From NCBI GenBank assembly GCA_913020095.1, contig CAJWAH010000050.1:1-9212 (forward strand): 9,212 bases of DNA, in the 5' to 3' direction. Below, piece by piece: positions 1 through 6,495 of this stretch. The position numbers were made by a program, and so were the translations under genes. Position 1 is the stretch's first letter, and the number at the start of each line of letters is the position of its first letter. The notes below the pieces were generated by a model. It had not been told where the DNA came from. It saw only the letters and a list, made by a program, of their open reading frames with translations, and searched no databases. Source of the DNA: an uncultured Synechococcus sp. (lineage in GTDB: Bacteria > Cyanobacteriota > Cyanobacteriia > PCC-6307 > Cyanobiaceae).

Positions 1-23
1 TGCTCGGCTGGAATGACTGGCAT
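1..23 (-). CDS. Start of a gene cut by the window edge, probably the CO2-hydration protein ChpX/CupB
   Basis: Only the first seven codons and two bases are visible, reading Met-Pro-Val-Ile-Pro-Ala-Glu. The ATG (23-21) overlaps the ndhD4 stop by one base (TAATG), and a perfect AGGAGGT sits 8 nt upstream, so translation initiation here is well supported. The identity is inferred from context. In alpha-cyanobacteria with NDH-1(4), ndhF4 and ndhD4 are commonly followed by chpX (cupB), whose product gives the complex its carbonic-anhydrase-like CO2 hydration activity on the cytosolic side of the thylakoid. Seven residues cannot prove that, so the symbol is left empty. Confidence 0.6.
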
Positions 24-1525
24 TAGCCCATACCTCCTGGCAGTTGCGCCATCAGCTGGGTAGCGGAATCACTGATGCGCGAGAGGGCCGAGGGGATCAA
101 ACCAATGCCCACCACCGAGAGGGCCAACGCCACAGCTGGGATGGTTTCGCGCGGAGCCACAGCAGCCAATTGCACATCCAAACGGCCGTGGGCCACAGGA
201 TCCTCCACCGGAGTGACCGCCAACCGGCCAAAGAAGGCGCGGTTGACCAACAGCAAGAAGTAAACCGCCGTCAGGCCAGAGCCCACCATGCTGAGCAAGG
301 TGGCCAACGGGAAGGTTTGGATGCTGCCCTGGAACACCAGGAATTCAGAGATGAATCCAGCCATGCCAGGCAGACCGGCACTGGCCATCACCCCAAGGAT
401 CATCAAGGTGCCGGTGAGGGGTAAACCACGTTCAGGGTTCAATAACCCGCGAATCACGCTGAGATCGCGCGTGCCGGTTTTGCGATAAACGGTGCCCACC
501 AAAAGAAACAGCAGGGCTGAAATCACGCCGTGGCTGACCATCTGGAACACAGCCCCCAACAGGGCGGTGGGAGTGGCCGCCGCAGCGGCCAGCAACACAT
601 AGCCCATGTGACCCACCGAGCTAAACGCCACCATGCGCTTCATGTCGCTCTGGGCGATGGCCGCCAGCGATCCATACAGCACCGAAATCGCCGCCCAAAT
701 CGCCAGCCAGGGGGCCACCAAAGGCCAAACCTCTGGGAACAGGCCAAGGCCAAAGCGGAGCAAGCCGTAGGTGCCGAGCTTGAGCAGCACACCGGCCAAC
801 ATCACCGACACCGGCGTGGAGGCCTGGGTGTGGGCATCCGGCAGCCAGACGTGGAAGGGCACCAGCGGAATCTTGATGCCAAAGCCAATCAGCAGCGTGA
901 CCAGCAGCACCAGCTGCGTGGCCACCGGCAAGTTTTCCGTGAGCGCTGGGGTGATGTTGAAGTTGACGCTGCCGCTCACCAGGGCCAAGCCAAAGAAGGC
1001 CGCCAGGATCAAAAAGCCTGAAACCGCGGTGAAGATCAAAAACTTGGTGGAGGCATAGCCCCGGTTGGCCCCGCCCCACACCGCGATCAGCAACCACAGG
1101 GGGATCAGCTCCAGCTCGTAGAAGATCACGAACAGCAGCAGGTTGTCGGCCAAAAAGGCCCCGTTCACCGCGCCGCTAATCAGCAGCAGCATCGAGAAGT
1201 AGATGCGCGGACGCTGGTCAAAATCACGGGTGCAAACCGCTGAGACCAAGGTCAGCGCGGCATTGATCAAGATCAGCGGCAGCGACAGACCATCCACCGC
1301 CAGGCGGTAATCCAAACCAATGCGGCTGACCCAAGGGGTGAACTCCACCAGCTGGGGCGTTCCCACCGAAGGATCAAATGGAATCAACAGCGCCACCGAC
1401 AGCAGCAGCTGCAGCGACAAGAACACAATGGCCACGCTGCGCATGCGAACAGGAGCCACGCTCCCGGGCAGCAGCAGCAGCACCAGGCCCCCGATGAAGG
1501 GGATCACCAACAGAGCTGTGAGCAT
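23..1525 (-). CDS. ndhD4: NDH-1 proton-pumping subunit NdhD4 (CO2-uptake type)
   Basis: A 500-residue, very hydrophobic ND4/NuoM/MrpD-family antiporter-like subunit of the NDH-1 membrane arm. Visible family marks are the glutamate in FYELELIP (about Glu137) and the segment GIKIPLVPFHVWLPDAHTQA (about residues 216-235), which holds the channel lysine (about Lys218) and histidines (about 225 and 232). About 14 membrane spans are expected for the family. The start is ATG at 1525, overlapping the ndhF stop (TGATG), with GGAGG 8 nt upstream. A TTG six codons further upstream would extend the frame but has no such support. Assignment to the D4 class of CO2-uptake NDH-1, rather than respiratory D1/D2 or inducible D3, rests on the partner NdhF and the carboxysome context. 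NdhD3 is the main alternative. Confidence 0.85.
   Translation of the reverse strand: MLTALLVIPFIGGLVLLLLPGSVAPVRMRSVAIVFLSLQLLLSVALLIPFDPSVGTPQLVEFTPWVSRIGLDYRLAVDGLSLPLILINAALTLVSAVCTRDFDQRPRIYFSMLLLISGAVNGAFLADNLLLFVIFYELELIPLWLLIAVWGGANRGYASTKFLIFTAVSGFLILAAFFGLALVSGSVNFNITPALTENLPVATQLVLLVTLLIGFGIKIPLVPFHVWLPDAHTQASTPVSVMLAGVLLKLGTYGLLRFGLGLFPEVWPLVAPWLAIWAAISVLYGSLAAIAQSDMKRMVAFSSVGHMGYVLLAAAAATPTALLGAVFQMVSHGVISALLFLLVGTVYRKTGTRDLSVIRGLLNPERGLPLTGTLMILGVMASAGLPGMAGFISEFLVFQGSIQTFPLATLLSMVGSGLTAVYFLLLVNRAFFGRLAVTPVEDPVAHGRLDVQLAAVAPRETIPAVALALSVVGIGLIPSALSRISDSATQLMAQLPGGMG
32..38 (-). promoter_or_regulatory. Shine-Dalgarno site of the gene at the left edge
   Basis: AGGAGGT on the minus strand lies inside the last codons of ndhD4 and exactly 8 nt before the ATG at 23-21. 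It is a full match to the 16S rRNA tail and decides that the TAATG overlap is a real start. Confidence 0.8.
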
Positions 1526-3384
1526 CAGGCCGCCCTCCACCAAACCAGCGCTGACAGCAGCAGCACGATGGCCAGCAGCACCGTCAGCACATAGGACTGG
1601 GTCTGCCCACTGACGGCCAGACGCAGCCCTTCAGCCGACACCATGGAACTGCTGCCGATGCGGTTCACAAAGCGGTTGAGCAACAAGCGATCAAAGGCAT
1701 CGGTGATGCGGGCCAAAAAGGCCACAAAGGCCACCACGGTGGAGCGATAAAAACGCTCGGTGTAGAAGTCGTAAGCCAGCAAATCCTGGAGGGTGCGCAG
1801 GGGCTTGAAAACCGAGCGGGAGCCGAATTTATCCAGTGAGATCGCCGCAGCCGATGCCACCCCAACCAGGCTGCTCAGCACAACGGCCACCATGCTGACC
1901 ATGCTCACCACTTCCACCCCAGCGATGGGGTAGATGCGGTGGAAGATCAGCGGCACCAGCAACACCACCACTGCCAGGCTCACCATCGGCAGGGCCATCA
2001 ACCAATTCACCTCAGGTGTGCGCTTGGTTTTGGGATGGGGCTTATCGAGGAATACCTGGCGGAACACCCGCACCAGGTTGAAGGCCGTCAGGGCGTTGGT
2101 GAGCAGAACAACGGGCACCAGCCAGGGGTAATTGGCCCAAAGCCCATCGACCAACAAACCAAAACACCAAAAGCAGCCCAGAGGCAGCACCCCAGTGAGG
2201 CCAGCTCCAGCGATCAAGTAACTGCCTGTGGTGGCTGGCATGCGAGGACCCAAGCCACCGAGCTCGGTGATGTCTTGGCAATTGGTGGTGGCAATCACGC
2301 TGCCCACACTCATGAAGATCAACGCCTTGGCCAAGCCGTGGGCAAACAGCAGCAGCACCGCCACGATCGGTTGCTGCACAGCGATGGCCACGAACACCAG
2401 CCCCAGATAGGAGGTGGTGCCGTAGGAAAACGCCCGCTTGATATCAACTTGAGCAATCGCCACCAGCGCGCCACCAATGGCGCTGATGGTGCCCACGATC
2501 AGCAACACATCGATGGCCACCGGAGAGAGCTGCAGCAGCGGCATCACCTTGAGCAGCACCAAAGCACCACAGGTGACCACCGCTGAATTGCGCAAAATCG
2601 ACGCAGGATTGGGGCCCTCCATGGCCTCATCCAGCCAGAGGTGCATGGGGAACTGGGCGCATTTGCCCATGGGGCCGGCAATCAAACCCAAGCCAATCAA
2701 GGTGCCAAGCAACGGACTCACCGAGCCATCGGCTTTCACCTGAGCGGCCCAGACATAGAGGTCTTCAAAATCCAGGGACCCAGCCCAAGCGGCCAGGGCC
2801 ACCACACTCATCAGCAGCAGCACATCGCCCACCCGCTTGGTGAGGAATGCATCACGGGCAGCGGTGACCACCAAAGGCTGGGCGTACCAAAAACCCACCA
2901 GCAGATAGGTGGAGAGGGTGAGCATCTCCAGGACGAAGTAGCTCAAGAACAAGTTGCTGCTCAGCACCACGCCTGCCATGGCCCCTTCAAAGAAGCCCAG
3001 CAGCGCATAGAAGCGGGCTAACGACCACTCCTTATCGAGATAGCCGAGGGCAAACACCTGCCCCAACAGGCTCATGATCGTCACGAACTCCAGGGCCGCC
3101 AGGTTGGTCAGGCTCAGGTCAAAGCCAATGCGCAGATCAAGCCCAGAGGTTTCAAACCAGGGCCACTCGATCACCACCCCACCGTTCTGCTGAACCCAAG
3201 CCAGGATCAGGCTGCCGTGGGCCACACCCAGCACGGTCATCAACAGGTTTAAGTAGGCCGCAGGGCGCGGGCCATTGCGCTTCACCCAGCCGGTTGCCCA
3301 GGGCAGCGACAAGAGCACTCCACTGAATCCGTACAACGGAATCAGCCAAGAGAGCTGGATGGACAGTGGGAGATGGGCGTTCAA
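1525..3384 (-). CDS. ndhF4: NDH-1 proton-pumping subunit NdhF4 (CO2-uptake type)
   Basis: A 619-residue ND5/NuoL-family membrane subunit forming the distal end of the NDH-1 membrane arm. Conserved marks are Glu153 in FVLEMLTLSTYLLVGFWY, TKRVGD around residue 182, and GPMGKCAQFPMHLWLDEAM (about 238-256) with channel Lys241 and His248. In the last segment the usual WLPDAMEG of respiratory NdhF1/NuoL reads WLDEAMEG, which I recall as typical of the NdhF4 branch. With NdhD4 and a ChpX/CupB protein it forms the NDH-1(4) complex, which drives constitutive CO2-to-bicarbonate conversion using photosynthetic electrons. No ATG or GTG fits the expected N-terminus. The start is taken as TTG 3384, overlapping the ferritin stop (TTGA), with no clear Shine-Dalgarno, so the exact start is uncertain. 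NdhF3 is the alternative identity. Confidence 0.85.
   Translation of the reverse strand: MNAHLPLSIQLSWLIPLYGFSGVLLSLPWATGWVKRNGPRPAAYLNLLMTVLGVAHGSLILAWVQQNGGVVIEWPWFETSGLDLRIGFDLSLTNLAALEFVTIMSLLGQVFALGYLDKEWSLARFYALLGFFEGAMAGVVLSSNLFLSYFVLEMLTLSTYLLVGFWYAQPLVVTAARDAFLTKRVGDVLLLMSVVALAAWAGSLDFEDLYVWAAQVKADGSVSPLLGTLIGLGLIAGPMGKCAQFPMHLWLDEAMEGPNPASILRNSAVVTCGALVLLKVMPLLQLSPVAIDVLLIVGTISAIGGALVAIAQVDIKRAFSYGTTSYLGLVFVAIAVQQPIVAVLLLFAHGLAKALIFMSVGSVIATTNCQDITELGGLGPRMPATTGSYLIAGAGLTGVLPLGCFWCFGLLVDGLWANYPWLVPVVLLTNALTAFNLVRVFRQVFLDKPHPKTKRTPEVNWLMALPMVSLAVVVLLVPLIFHRIYPIAGVEVVSMVSMVAVVLSSLVGVASAAAISLDKFGSRSVFKPLRTLQDLLAYDFYTERFYRSTVVAFVAFLARITDAFDRLLLNRFVNRIGSSSMVSAEGLRLAVSGQTQSYVLTVLLAIVLLLSALVWWRAA
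1534..1538 (-). promoter_or_regulatory. Shine-Dalgarno site of ndhD4
   Basis: GGAGG on the minus strand, in the last codons of ndhF4 (Trp-Trp-Arg-Ala-Ala), 8 nt before the ATG at 1525. It supports ATG 1525 over the upstream TTG at 1543 as the start of ndhD4. Confidence 0.7.
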
Positions 3385-3872
3385 GCGGCGCGGGCTGGGG
3401 GTCGCAAGTCAGGAGAATTTATCGAGTTGACGCCGGGACCGTTTAGCTCCCGCAACCATTGGGCAAGATCTTGGGCGTGTGCCGTTTCCTCGGCGAGCAG
3501 TTCAGAGAAGAAGGCGGCCTGCTCAGCGTCACCAACCAACTGGCAGAAGCGATGAGCTTCGGCGTAATGGCGCACCAGTTGATCTTCGAGGAGGGTGTTT
3601 ACCTCCAGCAGGCCCCGCAGATCGGTAGCTGTTGCTACCGGCTGCAGCTGGGAGGCCGCCGGGGCCAAACCCAGGCTCACCATCCGTTGAATGATGCGCT
3701 CGCTGTGGCGCATCTCCTCCACCGTTTCTTGGCGAAAACGATCAGCGGTCAGCGGATCCCCCCAGGCCTCCAGCAAAGCGGCATGGGTCAGGTACTGCTG
3801 AACGGCTGTGAGTTCCAGGCTTAACGCCTGACCCAAAGCCGCCAGAACACGGTGGTGGAGCTGGCGCGCCAT
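3381..3872 (-). CDS. Bacterioferritin-like diiron protein in the carboxysome/NDH cluster
   Basis: A 163-residue four-helix ferritin-like protein with the full bacterioferritin ligand pattern. Glu20 and Tyr27 lie in LELTAVQQY, Glu53 and His56 in EEMRHSE, Glu96 in TLLEDQ, and Glu129 and His132 in EETAH. These match the E. coli Bfr diiron ligands Glu18, Glu51, His54, Glu94, Glu127 and His130. Met54 is at the place of the inter-subunit heme ligand Met52. The length is near normal, with a proline-rich tail after about residue 145. Family role: iron oxidation and storage in a 24-mer, or peroxide detoxification. The gene starts 5 nt after the csoS1E stop and ends inside the ndhF4 start, so it is embedded in the operon. 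Bacterioferritin-like genes are known near proteobacterial cso clusters. A link to iron supply for NDH-1/photosystem I, or to redox protection near carboxysomes, is inference. No strong Shine-Dalgarno is seen. Confidence 0.85.
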   Translation of the reverse strand: MARQLHHRVLAALGQALSLELTAVQQYLTHAALLEAWGDPLTADRFRQETVEEMRHSERIIQRMVSLGLAPAASQLQPVATATDLRGLLEVNTLLEDQLVRHYAEAHRFCQLVGDAEQAAFFSELLAEETAHAQDLAQWLRELNGPGVNSINSPDLRPPARAA

Positions 3873-3877
3873 CGTGA

Positions 3878-4387
3878 TCAGCTGCGGCGCTGTCCGCTTG
3901 CGGTCAAGGCCGGCTCAACCTCCACATGGGGGCGGGCAATGATGTGGGCCGCCACAAGTCCATCGCCAACCCGCTCGCAGGCATCGGCGCCAGCACGCAC
4001 GGCCGCATTCACAGCACCGGTCTCGCCGCGCACCATCACGGTGACGTAACCGCCGCCCACAAATTCCCGCGCGATCAGGGTCACTTCAGCGGCCTTGGTC
4101 ATGGCATCGGCCGCCTCGATCGCAGGCACCAGACCACGGGTCTCAATCATCCCCAGAGCAATCCCCTGCACCGGATCCACCGTGGCTGCTGCGCTCTGAC
4201 GGGCTGGAGGCTTGCGGGCAGAGGTGGTCCTGGGCTTGGCGGTTGCCGCCGGCTTGGCCGCTGCCTTTTGCGTTGTGGTTTCTGCGGGGGGCAGAGCCTT
4301 GGCGGGCTGATTGCTGCCAGAGGCTGCACTTTGAGCCCGAGGTGAGCTGCTACCGCTAGAGGGTTTACGGGGAGTCGGAGTGGCCAT
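3878..4387 (-). CDS. csoS1E: BMC shell protein with long basic N-terminal tail, CsoS1E-like
   Basis: A 169-residue protein. Residues about 73-160 form one bacterial microcompartment (PF00936) domain, very close to CsoS1A/C: GIALGMIETRGLVPAIEAAD, the pore-loop stretch FVGGGYV, and ETGAVNAAVRAGADACERVG. This makes it a hexamer-type facet protein of the alpha-carboxysome shell. Residues 1-70 are a low-complexity tail rich in Ala, Pro, Ser and Thr with scattered Lys/Arg and only one acidic residue (Glu36), so it is basic and probably disordered. A tailed single-BMC paralogue is known in some alpha-cyanobacteria as CsoS1E, and the position after csoS4B fits. ATG 4387 lacks a Shine-Dalgarno. An in-frame GTG at 4180 (Val70) would give a CsoS1A-sized protein but also lacks one, so the long form is preferred. 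The tail may bind cargo or modify shell packing (inference). Confidence 0.82.
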   Translation of the reverse strand: MATPTPRKPSSGSSSPRAQSAASGSNQPAKALPPAETTTQKAAAKPAATAKPRTTSARKPPARQSAAATVDPVQGIALGMIETRGLVPAIEAADAMTKAAEVTLIAREFVGGGYVTVMVRGETGAVNAAVRAGADACERVGDGLVAAHIIARPHVEVEPALTASGQRRS

Positions 4388-4436
4388 GGAGTGCTGGAGG
4401 TGTCGAGGGGATCAGGGGGGAGCGTTGAGATCCGGG
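4388..4436 (-). other. 49-nt C-rich leader between csoS4B and csoS1E
   Basis: This is the widest gap inside the shell gene series. Read on the coding (minus) strand it is C-rich and pyrimidine-biased, with no Shine-Dalgarno before the csoS1E ATG. It instead carries CACCTCC (4402-4396), which resembles the 3' end of 16S rRNA. GGATC and GATCC form a 5-bp inverted pair with a long loop, which is too weak to call a terminator. No promoter is convincing by eye. Confidence 0.4.
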
Positions 4437-4688
4437 TCAGCCGTCGGGAGCCCAGAAATCAATGATTCCGCCGATGGTGAGATCGGTTTGCACCGTTGGA
4501 TCCGGGCAAGCAAAGCGGGCCGCCGAACCACTGGCAGTGAAGACCCAATTCCCTGGAGAAGCCCCCACCGGGTCAACCGCAACTAACTGCTTGCCCTTGT
4601 TGTTCTCCAAGACGCGCAGATTCATGTGATCGAGCCCACCAACCCGATAGCTGCACACCAACGACCCCACCACTTGCATGATTTCCAT
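4437..4688 (-). CDS. csoS4B: Carboxysome vertex pentamer protein CsoS4B
   Basis: An 83-residue EutN/CcmL-family (PF03319) protein that forms pentamers capping the vertices of the icosahedral shell. Diagnostic stretches are MNLRVLENNKGKQLVAVDPV (residues 22-41), GNWVFTASGSAARFA and the C-terminal DLTIGGIIDFW. The length is normal for the family. Its ATG overlaps the csoS4A stop by one base (TGATG), with no strong Shine-Dalgarno, so it is probably translated by coupling to csoS4A. The split from CsoS4A is clear: this protein has MEIMQVVGSLVCSYRV and FTASGSAARF where CsoS4A has ICVGSSAARE. Loss of the pentamers in proteobacterial systems leaves carboxysomes CO2-leaky (known for the family). Confidence 0.95.
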   Translation of the reverse strand: MEIMQVVGSLVCSYRVGGLDHMNLRVLENNKGKQLVAVDPVGASPGNWVFTASGSAARFACPDPTVQTDLTIGGIIDFWAPDG

Positions 4689-4957
4689 CAGCTCGCTGCC
4701 GCCGGTTTGGGCGCATCGGGGTCCCAGTGATCGATGATCCCGACAATCGTTAAATCGCTGGGATAGGACTTGCTCCCAGCCGCTTCACGGGCCGCGGAAC
4801 TACCGACGCAAATGACCCAGTCGCCCGGCTTGGCGCCAACCGCATCGACAGCCACTTTTTTCGAGCTGCCGTCTTGAACGACCTGCAGGTGCTTGTGCTC
4901 GAAATCTGGAATCCGGTTCGTGGAGACCAGTGGCTTGATGACCTTGACGATGATCAT
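4688..4957 (-). CDS. csoS4A: Carboxysome vertex pentamer protein CsoS4A
   Basis: An 89-residue EutN/CcmL-family (PF03319) pentamer of the alpha-carboxysome vertices. Characteristic segments are KPLVSTNRIPDFEHKHLQVV (residues 8-27), DAVGAKPGDWVICVGSSAAR, and SYPSDLTIVGIIDHWDPD near the C-terminus, followed by a short Pro/Ala tail. The ATG lies 2 nt after the csoS3 stop and has a perfect AGGAGGT 8 nt upstream inside the csoS3 end. This is the strongest ribosome binding site among the cso genes in the window. The downstream csoS4B overlaps it by one base. It works with CsoS4B and the BMC hexamers to seal the shell. Confidence 0.95.
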   Translation of the reverse strand: MIIVKVIKPLVSTNRIPDFEHKHLQVVQDGSSKKVAVDAVGAKPGDWVICVGSSAAREAAGSKSYPSDLTIVGIIDHWDPDAPKPAAAS

Positions 4958-4959
4958 GC

Positions 4960-6495
4960 TCAGTGACCTCCTGGGGTGGGGATGGTGATGGTGGACCGTA
5001 CCGTTTCAGACGGCACGAAGTGGTTGCGGTCGCGGACGGACAGCAACAGGTGCAGCAGGCCCTTCTCAAAGAGATCGCTGTAGCGGTTTTGCATCGCCGC
5101 CATCACCCGTTCACCATTGGCGATGGCGCGCTCGCGGGCTCCCGGCACACTGCCGCGGTAGTCAAACCGCACCACCACCGGGATCGGCAGTCCGCGGGTG
5201 ACATTGAGACCGCTGAAGATCTTGATGCCGACATCGAGATCCGGGGCCCCCTCCTCCACCGTGTCGAGGTGGGCGAAGTAGGTGAGGTTGCGCAGATGAA
5301 TCTCCTTAAAACCAATGCCCACACCGATGAAGCGCTCGGCATGGCCGGCGTCGCTGTAGTTGCCGCCGTGGAACTGTTTGACGTAGTCGATCTGGGAGAT
5401 GTTGTTTTCGATCAAACGGGCAATGAATTGATTCATGCCGGGATCGGTTGGCCCTGAGCAAGCGGCTTGCACGGCCGCTGCGATGTGGGCGCGGGCTGCA
5501 GCGGAATCCAACCCCAGGGTCTCGGCGTAGAGCTCGCGGGCATCCACCCACTGATCCAGGGCAGCCTCGCCATCGCGATCAGGCACGTGCACGCGAATGG
5601 CATCGGTGTCGGTATCTAGGCCGATCAACAGCAGATCAACCGATGCCCCGCAACAAAAGCCCTTTTCCACCGCTTCACGGAAGGCCTTGAGCCGTGCCAT
5701 GCCCTCAGAGATCGCCAGGCCGTCATCGGAACCATGGGCGGCGCAGCCCTCATGGCTGGGGTCAATGGAACTGAAGTGATAGACGACGCACTTCAGATAA
5801 CGGGTCGGGTCGTGGGCCGCATTGGGGTACCCCTCACGGGAGCGGCGATGCTCGGTTTTGACCCAGCGCTCAACGGTGTCCTCAATATCAAACAGGGCCC
5901 CTGCGTGGGGGCGCCGGCGAACGCAACTCAGCGGAATGCGCAGGGCATAGGCGATGGCATGGGCCAGACGGCCATCCGCGCAAGGCGTGACGTCGAGCAG
6001 ATGAAAGCCGCAGTCGAAAAGGAACTGCTCAAAGGCGTCACCTTGGTTGCCCGCTAACGGATCATTTGAGAAGAACTGATCGCTGATGCGCTGGTAGGTC
6101 TCAAACACACACCACGCGTAGAGGGTGCGCATGTCGAGTTGACCAACCCAGGCGTTCTCGAGAATCGGCTGCGGCAGGGCAAAGCCCAGCTCGGCATGGG
6201 CCAAGGCCTGAGCCACCTCAGGGAAACGGGGCTCATGCTGCTGAAACGAGAGCTGCTGCAACACCGGAACGATGCGATCAAACGCTCCTTTGACCTCCTG
6301 CTCGTAGCGCTGCAACTCCGCATTACGGGTTGGATCACTCAGGGGGTGTTGATCACGCGGCCAAACAGCTGAGCTGGGGCGACGCGCAGCGGCGTTACCA
6401 CCGGCACGTTCGGCCAAGCTGCTCACCATGGCCGGGCGACGGCGCGGAGCCGTCGGTGCCATGGGGCGCTGAACATTGCCGCGACGGGCACGCAT
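4960..6495 (-). CDS. csoS3: Carboxysomal carbonic anhydrase CsoSCA (CsoS3)
   Basis: A 511-residue divergent beta-class carbonic anhydrase that converts bicarbonate to CO2 inside the alpha-carboxysome. The zinc ligands are visible as Cys172 (in TPCADGR), His240 (VVYHFSS) and Cys251 (SHEGCAAHG). The Asp174/Arg176 pair completes the active site. These correspond to Cys173, His242 and Cys253 of the Halothiobacillus enzyme. The length is normal: an N-terminal helical domain to about 150, a catalytic domain to about 390, and a degenerate second CA-like C-terminal domain. Residues 1-45 form a basic, probably disordered tail (many Arg, Ala, Pro); in Halothiobacillus the equivalent region tethers the enzyme to Rubisco. 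The ATG overlaps the csoS2 stop (TGATG). Met12 or Met23 are possible later starts, but the overlap favours 6495. Confidence 0.95.
   Translation of the reverse strand: MRARRGNVQRPMAPTAPRRRPAMVSSLAERAGGNAAARRPSSAVWPRDQHPLSDPTRNAELQRYEQEVKGAFDRIVPVLQQLSFQQHEPRFPEVAQALAHAELGFALPQPILENAWVGQLDMRTLYAWCVFETYQRISDQFFSNDPLAGNQGDAFEQFLFDCGFHLLDVTPCADGRLAHAIAYALRIPLSCVRRRPHAGALFDIEDTVERWVKTEHRRSREGYPNAAHDPTRYLKCVVYHFSSIDPSHEGCAAHGSDDGLAISEGMARLKAFREAVEKGFCCGASVDLLLIGLDTDTDAIRVHVPDRDGEAALDQWVDARELYAETLGLDSAAARAHIAAAVQAACSGPTDPGMNQFIARLIENNISQIDYVKQFHGGNYSDAGHAERFIGVGIGFKEIHLRNLTYFAHLDTVEEGAPDLDVGIKIFSGLNVTRGLPIPVVVRFDYRGSVPGARERAIANGERVMAAMQNRYSDLFEKGLLHLLLSVRDRNHFVPSETVRSTITIPTPGGH
4966..4972 (-). promoter_or_regulatory. 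Shine-Dalgarno site of csoS4A
   Basis: AGGAGGT on the minus strand lies in the last codons of csoS3 and 8 nt before the csoS4A ATG. It is a complete match to the anti-Shine-Dalgarno and fixes the start of csoS4A at 4957. Confidence 0.85.

Noticed and set aside
621..1097. Minus-strand open frame of 158 codons inside ndhD4
   Set aside because: It is an out-of-frame reading of a GC-rich membrane-protein gene. The composition is that of a shifted frame and no family motif is present.
1939..2586. Plus-strand open frame of 215 codons opposite ndhF4, rich in His, Gln and Arg
   Set aside because: High His/Gln content is typical of antisense reading through hydrophobic coding sequence, and ndhF4 is well supported on the other strand.
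4396..4402. GGAGGTG on the plus strand, a perfect Shine-Dalgarno in the csoS4B-csoS1E gap
   Set aside because: It faces away from the operon and no plausible plus-strand gene starts after it at a suitable distance.
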